Source of the DNA: an uncultured Lachnospiraceae bacterium
GTDB lineage: Bacteria; Bacillota; Clostridia; Lachnospirales; Lachnospiraceae
Direction of reading: 5' to 3'
NCBI GenBank assembly: GCA_947177105.1
Contig: CAMWTF010000053.1
Coordinates: 1-10,439, forward strand
DNA: 10,439 nt
The position numbers and the translations under genes are program-made. Below, piece by piece: positions 1 to 5,181 of this stretch (the stretch's first letter is position 1; every line of letters starts with the position of its first letter). Below the pieces are notes generated by a model that was not told where the DNA came from, made no database searches, and saw nothing but the letters and a program-made list of their open reading frames with translations.

Positions 1-62
1 GGCGACCACCGATATCTACACGTAAGGAGTCGTCGGCAGCGTCAGATGTGTATAATAGACAT
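1..62 (+). other. Illumina Nextera P5/i5 adapter contamination (not genomic)
   Basis: Positions 1-21 match the end of the P5 flow-cell oligo (GGCGACCACCGA...CTACAC). Positions 22-29 are GTAAGGAG, which I recognise as the i5 index S505/N505. Positions 30-62 match the Nextera read-1 transposase adapter ending in the Tn5 mosaic end (AGATGTGTATAA...). There are only three mismatches, at 13, 56 and 62, and all three are G in the adapter but T here. Genomic sequence therefore starts at about 63. The element order P5-index-mosaic end leaves little doubt that this is untrimmed library sequence at a contig end. Confidence 0.97.
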
Positions 63-87
63 AATTGTCCTTGTCAAAACGCTCCTT

Positions 88-396
88 TTAAGCCACCAGC
101 AGATTCTGAACCTGGAAAGCGCTCATTTTACCAATGGTGTACACATCCTCTCCGGTGCCTGCAATGACCAGCACATACTCCAGCTGCTGCTCGTCGTATA
201 CTTTAAAAAACTGGTATCCCTGAATCTCCTGGGAATCCGCCGGAGACTTGGCAAATTCCACCACCGCCCTGCCGCTGCCCGACATATCGGCCGTATACGC
301 CACCGGTTTGCCGTCCACATCCATCACGCTGATATCGACTCTGGCAATACCCTTAAGGCCGTCTATGGTGCTCTGCAAGATCTGATTTGATATCAT
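88..396 (-). CDS. CdaR/PucR-type transcriptional regulator, N-terminal sensory part only (truncated)
   Basis: The start at 396 is preceded by AAGGAG seven bases upstream, so an in-frame extension to 525 is unlikely. The 102 visible residues begin MISNQILQSTIDGLKG and contain ISVMDVDGKPVA, GYQFFKVYDEQQLEYVL and SAFQVQNLLVA. They resemble the N-terminal ligand-sensing domain of sugar-diacid/PucR-like regulators common in Clostridia, which normally continue into a C-terminal helix-turn-helix region. The TAA stop (88-90) sits where relatives, as I recall them, have a Tyr codon (LLVAYKERFDKDN). The frame after the stop indeed reads KERFDKDN down to position 63, where the adapter begins. So the gene is cut by the contig end, and the stop may be a G-to-T error at position 88 or a real nonsense mutation. 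The DNA-binding part lies outside the window. The effector is unknown. Confidence 0.7.
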   Translation of the reverse strand: MISNQILQSTIDGLKGIARVDISVMDVDGKPVAYTADMSGSGRAVVEFAKSPADSQEIQGYQFFKVYDEQQLEYVLVIAGTGEDVYTIGKMSAFQVQNLLVA

Positions 397-460
397 ATTT
401 TCTACTCCTTTTCCTGTGTGGGGTACTTTCTTTTCCATGCAAACAGATATTTTAATAGAA

Positions 461-498
461 TTGACCGTAATCCCGACTAAAAGCGGCCGGACGGTCAA
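461..498. repeat. Inverted repeat in the regulator's upstream region
   Basis: TTGACCGT (461-468) and ACGGTCAA (491-498) form a perfect 8-bp inverted repeat around a 22-base spacer. It lies about 65-100 bases upstream of the regulator start at 396. Read on the minus strand its first arm also resembles a -35 box (TTGACC), but no good -10 follows at 16-18 bases. It could be an autoregulatory operator or a leader hairpin. The rest of 397-621 is A/T-rich non-coding sequence in which I see no convincing gene or promoter. Confidence 0.4.
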
Positions 499-621
499 CC
501 ACACTATAAAAGCTCCGACTTTCATAGTAAAAATGACGAAAATTCCATTTAATACAAATGTACAAAAAAATCACAGAAAAAGCAATAGGTTTTTGTGAAA
601 AATTGATGGATATTTAGTCAC

Positions 622-659
622 AAAAAAGGTGGCAGGCCCTTTTTATGCACCTCACCACC
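622..659 (-). terminator. Possible Rho-independent terminator after yjfB
   Basis: On the minus strand, GGTGG (659-655) or alternatively AGGTG (652-648) can pair with CCACC/CACCT at about 632-627. A run of six T (627-622) follows directly. The site is about 30 bases after the yjfB stop codon. The stem is short and the loop long, so the structure is only moderately convincing. Confidence 0.4.
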
Positions 660-687
660 CCTATAGTCGGTAAAAATAACCAATTCG

Positions 688-879
688 TTACAGACGAATA
701 TCAATATTGCCGCCCACTGCCGGATTCACACTGAGCTCCATGGCCGCCGCGTCCGCCATCTCTACCACGCCTGCACCCAGATCCTTGCCCAGATCAATCG
801 TCTTGCTAAGCATCTTGATCCCCACCTGGGACTGCACATCCATCATCGCCATATTCATTGACAATCCTGCAATATCCAT
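688..879 (-). CDS. yjfB: YjfB-family putative motility protein
   Basis: This 63-residue protein matches the small YjfB_motility family in length and pattern. It starts MDIAGLSMNMAMMDVQSQVG, has a central amphipathic stretch (IKMLSKTIDLGKDLGAGVVEMADAA), and ends in the typical G-x-NIDIRL tail (about 57-63). Family members are linked to flagellar motility by annotation and co-occurrence; the molecular role is not established. The start at 879 has GGGGAGG seven bases upstream. The gene has its own promoter (967-995) and a probable terminator, so it appears to be a monocistronic unit. The leader of about 80 bases contains a small hairpin (TGTCC-TGC-GGACA, 918-930). No flagellar genes are nearby, but its presence suggests a flagellated host. 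Confidence 0.85.
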   Translation of the reverse strand: MDIAGLSMNMAMMDVQSQVGIKMLSKTIDLGKDLGAGVVEMADAAAMELSVNPAVGGNIDIRL

Positions 880-966
880 AACCTTACCTCCCCGGTTTCC
901 TGTCTATTTTCCACATCTGTCCTGCGGACACTATGACCGACGGGACAACTGCCGAATCCTATTTTT

Positions 967-995
967 ATCTTAGCACACTTGCTGTATTTTGCCAA
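967..995 (-). promoter_or_regulatory. Sigma-A-type promoter for yjfB
   Basis: Read on the minus strand: TTGGCA (995-990), a 17-base spacer, then TAAGAT (972-967), with TG one base upstream of the -10 (extended -10). The predicted transcription start is near 960, giving a leader of about 80 bases before the yjfB start at 879. The -35 box lies only about 10 bases past the stop codon of the CPBP gene, and I see no terminator between them, so read-through from the upstream operon is also possible. Confidence 0.65.
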
Positions 996-1003
996 GATCC
1001 AAT

Positions 1004-1927
1004 TTACAATATCATCTGCAAAATGATTACAGCCACGCAGATTAAAAGCCCCAGACCCAGAGGAACACTCATCAGCCGGGAGCCTTTTATCTTTCGGCTG
1101 TTCCAGAGACTCCGCAAATCCTCCTTATGTCCTTCCCGGCCGGCGATCCAGGCCAGCACACAGCCTGCCAGGGGCGTACAGACGGTAGCAATCACCACAT
1201 ACATGCTGATGGCCAGCAGAAATTCCTGCCCGCCCAGACCGCTCTCCGCCGTCTGTACCAGTTCCTCCATCCCTCCTGACATATTGTCCACGGCATACAT
1301 CAGCACTGTGGACAGGCCATTCACACAAAAGTGGGCGATGAATGCCGGTATCATGCTGCCCGTGGCCTCCACCAGGAGAGCCAGGGCAATGCCCATTACA
1401 AAGGCATAGCACGCCTGGTTCAGGTTCATATGCATCAGGCCAAACAGCAAACTGCTAAGCAGCAATGCCTTCCATCGGTTTTCCTGCCCGCGGTAACTCT
1501 GGAAAATCACCCCCCGGAAGGCAAACTCCTCCGCAAAGGGGCCATACACCGCTATGCCCAGCAGCATTCCCCAAAGGGGTACCTGGGTGATCCTGACACT
1601 GAGACCCGCAACCGTATTTTCCACAACCAGCATGGAAACTGCGTTTACCACCGTTATCAGCGGCTCCATCAGCAATGTGAACAACACCGTCATCAGAGCC
1701 GTGGATATATGGACTTTCTTTATCCGGCAGAAATCGGCTGGCCCAGACCCGCTGAGCAGCAGAAACAGCAGGGCAGGAAGCCAGATTGTGACCTCGGACA
1801 CAATGATATTCAATGCCATATTCTGCACAACCATATCCAGAAACGGCGTGAATGCCACCAGCAGACTTAACCCCGCATGGGATAATACAATGACCAAAAA
1901 CATCCAGTTTGCCTTTTTAATATTCAT
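1004..1927 (-). CDS. CPBP-family intramembrane glutamic protease (CAAX protease-like)
   Basis: This is a 307-residue polytopic membrane protein of the CPBP/Rce1-like family (PF02517). The three active-site motifs are visible: EEFAFR (Glu133-Glu134, Arg138), FGLMH (His166), and HFCVN (His199, Asn203). Hydrophobic segments lie at about 10-30, 40-60, 76-102, 117-131, 153-166, 172-187, 190-210, 236-263 and 287-307. Rce1 relatives cleave prenylated proteins. Bacterial members have been tied to peptide maturation, bacteriocin immunity and regulation, and the substrate here is unknown. The start ATG overlaps the stop of the upstream CvfB-like gene in an ATGA, implying translational coupling. No bacteriocin precursor is visible next to it. 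Confidence 0.88.
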   Translation of the reverse strand: MNIKKANWMFLVIVLSHAGLSLLVAFTPFLDMVVQNMALNIIVSEVTIWLPALLFLLLSGSGPADFCRIKKVHISTALMTVLFTLLMEPLITVVNAVSMLVVENTVAGLSVRITQVPLWGMLLGIAVYGPFAEEFAFRGVIFQSYRGQENRWKALLLSSLLFGLMHMNLNQACYAFVMGIALALLVEATGSMIPAFIAHFCVNGLSTVLMYAVDNMSGGMEELVQTAESGLGGQEFLLAISMYVVIATVCTPLAGCVLAWIAGREGHKEDLRSLWNSRKIKGSRLMSVPLGLGLLICVAVIILQMIL

Positions 1928-2757
1928 ATTCTTCTTATTACCTTTTCCGTGATCTGTATTTTCCCTGCTTTGAGCAGATTGCCCACCGCGCGTTTAAACT
2001 CGTTCTTGCTCATACCGGTCTCCCGCAGGATAATAGCCGGGGACACCTTGTCGTTGAAGGGGAGCACCCCGTCATAGCTGTCTATGATGTCCAGCAGCCG
2101 CTCCGCGTCCTCATGAATCTGCAGATAGGATTTTTCCCGGATACTCAGCACCAGTCTGCCGTCCGGCTGCACCTTGGACACCCTGGCCCGCAGATCCTCC
2201 CCCAGCACCACCTGTCCGTAGAGTTCTTTTTTGGGAATCAGGGCGGAATACAGATTGTCCACGGCCACAAACACCCCAAATTCATCACTGGAGGCATAGG
2301 CCCGTCCCACCACCTGATCCTCCGCATGGTAAGGACTGTCGGAGCGCAGGTTATGATACACGTTCATAGTGGCGCACAGACGCTCACTCTTGTCTATATA
2401 GAGGGATACCAGCGCCTTCTCTCCCTCCTTCACCCGCTTCACCTGCTGGCGGAAGGGCAGAAGCAGATCTTTCTCCAGCCCCCAGTCCAGAAACGCACCG
2501 ATCTTGCCGGTCTGGGCCACGGTAAGCTCCGCCACCTCCCCCATTACCAGCCTGGGCGTGTTGGTAGTAGCAATCAGCCGGTCTTTAGAATCTTTGTATA
2601 AAAATACCTCTATACGGTGGCCTATGTCCGCATCCGGCGGCACCTGCTTTGACGGCAGCAGCACCCTGTTTTCCATGTCGTCCCGGCTCTCCGCCAGATA
2701 CACGCCAAATTCTACCTTCTTTACCACATATAAGGTCTGTTTTTCTCCTAATCTCAT
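1924..2757 (-). CDS. cvfB: CvfB-family S1-like RNA-binding protein
   Basis: This 277-residue soluble protein has the layout of the CvfB/YitL family: S1-like OB folds at about 5-67, 75-133 and 145-208 (for example GEVAELTVAQTGKIGAFLDWGLEKDL), then a winged-helix region at 215-277 (SYDGVLPFNDKVSPAIILRETGMSKNEFKRAVGNLLKAGKI). Family members bind RNA; in Staphylococcus aureus CvfB affects virulence-factor expression. The start at 2757 has AAAGGA five bases upstream. It sits downstream of the thioesterase gene across a 145-base gap filled by a palindromic element, and upstream of and overlapping the CPBP protease gene. The pairing with a CPBP gene is not functionally explained. The target RNA is unknown. 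Confidence 0.87.
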   Translation of the reverse strand: MRLGEKQTLYVVKKVEFGVYLAESRDDMENRVLLPSKQVPPDADIGHRIEVFLYKDSKDRLIATTNTPRLVMGEVAELTVAQTGKIGAFLDWGLEKDLLLPFRQQVKRVKEGEKALVSLYIDKSERLCATMNVYHNLRSDSPYHAEDQVVGRAYASSDEFGVFVAVDNLYSALIPKKELYGQVVLGEDLRARVSKVQPDGRLVLSIREKSYLQIHEDAERLLDIIDSYDGVLPFNDKVSPAIILRETGMSKNEFKRAVGNLLKAGKIQITEKVIRRI

Positions 2758-2771
2758 ATTGTCCTTTCTTA

Positions 2772-2796
2772 TTTTGAGTTCCGCATATCCCCTACA
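2772..2796. repeat. 25-bp direct repeat, copy 1
   Basis: On the minus strand this reads TGTAGGGGATATGCGGAACT followed by CAAAA. It is identical to the copy at 2883-2907, and the two are offset by 111 bp. This copy lies about 15 bases upstream of the CvfB-like gene start, just before its ribosome site, and overlaps one end of the palindrome at 2787-2868. Confidence 0.85.
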
Positions 2797-2868
2797 TGTA
2801 CACAGGTCCGGTGAGCAAAATCATGCCTCTTTGGCGTCCTGATTTTGCTCAGTGTACATTCCGGGGAT
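2787..2868. repeat. 82-bp imperfect palindrome between the thioesterase and cvfB genes
   Basis: Nested arms pair around a 16-base centre (2824-2839). ATCCCC (2787-2792) pairs with GGGGAT (2863-2868), ATGTACAC (2796-2803) with GTGTACAT (2852-2859), and TGAGCAAAATCA (2812-2823) with TGATTTTGCTCA (2840-2851). The arms differ by a 3-base internal mismatch and an 8-base bulge (AGGTCCGG, 2804-2811) in one arm. On the minus strand no T-run follows, so it is not an ordinary terminator for the thioesterase. On the plus strand a T-run follows at 2875-2881. It could be a MITE-like insertion, an RNA-processing hairpin or an attenuator. Confidence 0.8.
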
Positions 2869-2882
2869 TTGCTGTTTTTTTG

Positions 2883-2907
2883 TTTTGAGTTCCGCATATC
2901 CCCTACA
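2883..2907. repeat. 25-bp direct repeat, copy 2
   Basis: Identical to 2772-2796. On the minus strand this copy starts just before the thioesterase stop codon, so the TAG stop (2905-2903) is part of the repeat. The two copies bracket the palindromic segment. Collapsing the repeats would remove exactly 111 bp and leave a 34-base gap between the thioesterase and CvfB-like genes. Confidence 0.85.
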
Positions 2908-3613
2908 CTCTTTCAGCAAACTCTACCACTGCGTAAGGCTTTCCCTGTGGGCTTCGCAGGGACACAATGCATAGTCCGGGTTTCCTGACCACATAGGGGA
3001 TCATTTCATCGCCCAGATGGGCCTGCATTCTGTATTCCGCCCGCATCTGCCGAATGGTGAAATCCTCCGGCAGGCTGTTCATGGCCATATCCACAAACTG
3101 ACCGTTGTTCACATGATGGTTGGTGTCCAGATGGTGCTTTTTCACCACAATGGGCTCCTCATACACGCCATCTTCCGGCACAGTAATCTTTCTGGATGCA
3201 TATTCCATGGGAAGCTTTTCCTCAATCTCATAGGCTTCCTTCATCCGCTCCGTGGGATGGGCCATGGTCTGCTGCTCCAGATTCAGCAGGGTCCAAAGCG
3301 AGTTGGCCTGGGCCAGCATCTCCCCGCCGGCAGTCCTCATAAAAAAGTTGCGGTATCCAAAACAGCCCTTGAACCCATAAGGGAAGGTGCCTGTCTCCAC
3401 CTCCTCACACAGTTCGGGATAACGGTTCACCACAATCTGCCATGATGACAGCACCCACACCAGATTGTTTTCCTTCAGATACCTGCCCCCCCACCCCAAG
3501 AACTCTGACTGGAAGGTGGAACTGTCCTGAAAATAATTCAATAAAGCGGCAAGGGTCAGCTTTGCCTGGCTATCGCACTCGCTGTATCGTATCTGGCTTT
3601 TAAAAGTATACAT
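2903..3613 (-). CDS. Acyl-ACP thioesterase (FatA/FatB-like, two hot-dog domains)
   Basis: This 236-residue protein is of the acyl-ACP thioesterase family (PF01643), which hydrolyses acyl-acyl carrier protein to free fatty acid in the cytoplasm. The first hot-dog domain covers about 1-125 (MYTFKSQIRYSECDSQ; LLNYFQDSSTFQSE). The second covers about 150-236 and contains the active-site stretch HLDTNHHVNN (Asp163, Asn165, His167). In the later AEYRMQAHLGD segment (192-202), Gln-Ala (197-198) occupies the place of the Glu-Cys of plant enzymes by my unaided alignment. The start at 3613 is chosen because the family begins at this MYTF; an in-frame start 17 residues upstream has no family support. 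The ribosome site (GGAAAGGG) is about 13 bases away, which is rather far. It is the first gene after the promoter at 3732-3760. Confidence 0.88.
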   Translation of the reverse strand: MYTFKSQIRYSECDSQAKLTLAALLNYFQDSSTFQSEFLGWGGRYLKENNLVWVLSSWQIVVNRYPELCEEVETGTFPYGFKGCFGYRNFFMRTAGGEMLAQANSLWTLLNLEQQTMAHPTERMKEAYEIEEKLPMEYASRKITVPEDGVYEEPIVVKKHHLDTNHHVNNGQFVDMAMNSLPEDFTIRQMRAEYRMQAHLGDEMIPYVVRKPGLCIVSLRSPQGKPYAVVEFAERV

Positions 3614-3701
3614 GGTTTTGATGCATCCCTTTCCTAACCCGGGTAAACCGGGATCATAACGCAAAGCGTGATATTCAAATGATTTCTCTGTTCATGCGGG
3701 C

Positions 3702-3714
3702 TGTGTAAGACACA
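3702..3714. promoter_or_regulatory. Small palindrome in the thioesterase leader
   Basis: TGTGT-AAG-ACACA forms a perfect 5-bp inverted repeat about 11-23 bases past the predicted transcription start of the 3732-3760 promoter, a position where a repressor could block elongation. A second short hairpin (CCCGG-GTAAA-CCGGG, 3638-3652) lies closer to the thioesterase start. No regulator can be assigned to either. The rest of 3614-3731 is an untranslated leader with no other recognisable feature. Confidence 0.3.
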
Positions 3715-3731
3715 ATGCGTGGCACAGGAAA

Positions 3732-3760
3732 ATTATCGCATAACTGAACCAGGTTGTCAA
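3732..3760 (-). promoter_or_regulatory. Strong sigma-A promoter for the thioesterase-cvfB-CPBP operon
   Basis: Read on the minus strand: a consensus TTGACA (3760-3755), a 17-base spacer, and GATAAT (3737-3732), with TG one base upstream of the -10 (extended -10). Eleven of twelve hexamer positions match consensus. Transcription would begin near 3725, leaving a leader of about 110 bases before the thioesterase start at 3613. It lies directly after the terminator of the amidase gene, as expected for the start of a new transcription unit. Confidence 0.85.
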
Positions 3761-3831
3761 TAAATCCAACTTGGATAAAAGATCCCGAATATCTGCATTT
3801 CATCCACATCTGCATCAGTAACCAATATAGA

Positions 3832-3858
3832 AAAGGCCCTGTATTGCACAGAGCCTTT
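3832..3858 (-). terminator. Rho-independent terminator after the amidase gene
   Basis: On the minus strand, AAAGGCTCTGT (3858-3848) pairs over all 11 positions, one of them G-T, with ACAGGGCCTTT (3842-3832) around the loop GCAAT. A T-rich tail (TTTTCTATATT) follows. It begins about 40 bases after the amidase stop and ends the single-gene amidase unit. The A-rich flank means it could also act weakly in the other direction. Confidence 0.85.
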
Positions 3859-3900
3859 CCAAATCTTTGCTTAATCACTTATCACTGCTCTATTTTGGGG

Positions 3901-5085
3901 CTATGACCCTGCAAAGAAGGCGTCCACCCCATTCGCAATCCCCTGCACGATCCGATTCTGATAATCGGCAGTCTGCATCAGTTCATCCTCCTCGGCATTA
4001 CTCATATAGCCCATCTCGATGATTGTCACCGGGATGGTACACCAGTTGATACCACTCATGGTATCCGTCTCCCACACCCCCCGATCTTTAGATCCCATCA
4101 GGGCAACCATATGGGACAGCACTTCCTGGGACAGACGCAGACTCTCATCATGGATCCCCGGATTGTAGGGGCTGAAAGCCGTGTTACAGATGGTCAGCGT
4201 ACCGTGGACGCTGCTCTTTTCCGATCCGTTGGCATGAATGCGCAGGAAAATCTCCGCTCCCGAAGTATTGGCTGTCTCCGCCCGCTCCTTGTTGCTGATG
4301 TCCACGTCATGGCTGTCCCGGATCATCACAATGGTATATCCCCGCTCTTCCAGCTCCGTCTGCAGCGCCTGGGCAATGGTCAGGTTCAGTTCATACTCAT
4401 AGATGCCGGTGGCAACGCCCCGGGTGCCGGAGGACACCTTGGCCTTCATCTCCTCGCTGCCAGGCCCTAAAGGTTCCTTCTCCTTGTTGCCCTTGGCCTG
4501 GTGTCCGGCATCAATGGCGATGATATGGCCGCCGGTCCGAGGGGTCTCCGCCTGCAGGGGCGGCAGCAAGGGAAATTCAGATGGAGACTCTTCTGGCAGG
4601 AGCGGCTCAGGCGAAGTCTGTCCGGGCAAGGGCTCTTCTGGCAGAAGCGGTTCAGGTAAAGGCTGTCCGGGCAAGGGCTCTTCTGGCAGGAGCGGCTCAG
4701 GCGAGGGAACCTCCGTCTGAGGGGCCTGCGTAACTCCGCCCTGAGAAGACTGCTCTTCGTCGCCGGGTGTCAAGAAACCCACGGCAGGAACCTCCGGCGG
4801 ATCCGTGGGAACAACGGGCAAAGCTCCCGCAGGGGACTGTGCTGCGTCTTCCGGCATAAGTTCCTGAACCGGGCTGGAATACGGAGCGGGCACAGCAGAC
4901 GTTTCCGGCCGGCTTACCGAAACTCCGGGGGAAGTTTCCGTTCCGGAATCCTGCAGCGCATCCTCCATGGCAACGCTTTCCCCATAAGTTCCGCTATTCT
5001 CCTTTGGCGCTGTGCCGCATCCCGCCAGCAATGCTAGGCAGCAGCCTGCCGTCACAATCCATTGCATCCATCTATCTGCAAACAT
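3901..5085 (-). CDS. N-acetylmuramoyl-L-alanine amidase, lipoprotein with Pro/Glu-rich linker
   Basis: This 394-residue secreted lipoprotein probably cleaves the amide bond between N-acetylmuramic acid and L-alanine in peptidoglycan. The signal peptide ends in a lipobox LLAGC, with Cys23 the likely lipidated residue. A low-complexity linker rich in Pro, Glu and Ser spans about 30-183 and contains three 15-residue repeats (129-173). The C-terminal catalytic domain (188-392) is Amidase_3 (PF01520). Its expected zinc ligands are His195 (IDAGH), Glu230 (GIYEYELNL) and His284 (RIHANG), and its catalytic Glu is Glu357 (IIEMGYMSN). The linker would let a membrane-anchored enzyme reach into the wall. 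The start at 5085 has GGGGAG eight bases upstream. It has its own promoter and terminator. A role in cell separation, sporulation or germination cannot be decided from sequence. Confidence 0.92.
   Translation of the reverse strand: MFADRWMQWIVTAGCCLALLAGCGTAPKENSGTYGESVAMEDALQDSGTETSPGVSVSRPETSAVPAPYSSPVQELMPEDAAQSPAGALPVVPTDPPEVPAVGFLTPGDEEQSSQGGVTQAPQTEVPSPEPLLPEEPLPGQPLPEPLLPEEPLPGQTSPEPLLPEESPSEFPLLPPLQAETPRTGGHIIAIDAGHQAKGNKEKEPLGPGSEEMKAKVSSGTRGVATGIYEYELNLTIAQALQTELEERGYTIVMIRDSHDVDISNKERAETANTSGAEIFLRIHANGSEKSSVHGTLTICNTAFSPYNPGIHDESLRLSQEVLSHMVALMGSKDRGVWETDTMSGINWCTIPVTIIEMGYMSNAEEDELMQTADYQNRIVQGIANGVDAFFAGS
4567..4701 (-). repeat. Three tandem 45-bp repeats encoding the amidase linker
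   Basis: Three in-frame 45-bp units encode residues 129-143, 144-158 and 159-173. Each begins PEPLLPEE. The first two then continue PLPGQ, while the third diverges (SPSEFPL). The DNA motif TTCTGGCAG recurs at 4591, 4636 and 4681, exactly 45 bases apart. Near-identity at DNA level suggests recent duplication, and copy number could vary between strains without breaking the frame. Confidence 0.9.
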
Positions 5086-5131
5086 ATCCTATTCTCCCCT
5101 TCGCAAGAGTATACTTTTTTATCTCTCACCT

Positions 5132-5160
5132 ATTTTAACCGCTTATTGCCGTTCTGGCAA
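5132..5160 (-). promoter_or_regulatory. Sigma-A-type promoter for the amidase gene
   Basis: Read on the minus strand: TTGCCA (5160-5155), 17 bases, TAAAAT (5137-5132); each box matches consensus at five of six positions. Predicted start near 5125, about 40 bases before the amidase ATG. The -35 lies inside a small hairpin (ATTGCC-AGAAC-GGCAAT, 5162-5146) just after the M56 gene. It lacks a T-run, so any termination there would be weak and the M56 transcript may read into the amidase gene. Confidence 0.6.
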
Positions 5161-5181
5161 TGCAAAATGTTGGGGAAACCA

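Noticed and set aside
46..390. 114-residue plus-strand ORF at the contig start
   Set aside because: It starts inside the adapter and is antisense to the regulator gene.
397..525. N-terminal extension of the regulator to an ATG at 525
   Set aside because: The ATG at 396 has a good AAGGAG and gives the family's usual start; the extension covers non-coding leader with an inverted repeat.
933..1409. Long plus-strand ORFs opposite the CPBP, cvfB, amidase and M56 genes
   Set aside because: They are antisense shadows in coding DNA with no domain match and no own ribosome sites.
2787..2882. Palindrome as a plain Rho-independent terminator
   Set aside because: On the coding (minus) strand no T-run follows the stem. 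The T-run lies on the plus strand, where no gene needs termination.
3675..3878. 67-residue minus-strand ORF between the amidase and thioesterase genes
   Set aside because: It runs over the amidase terminator and the thioesterase promoter, has no ribosome site and resembles no protein I know.
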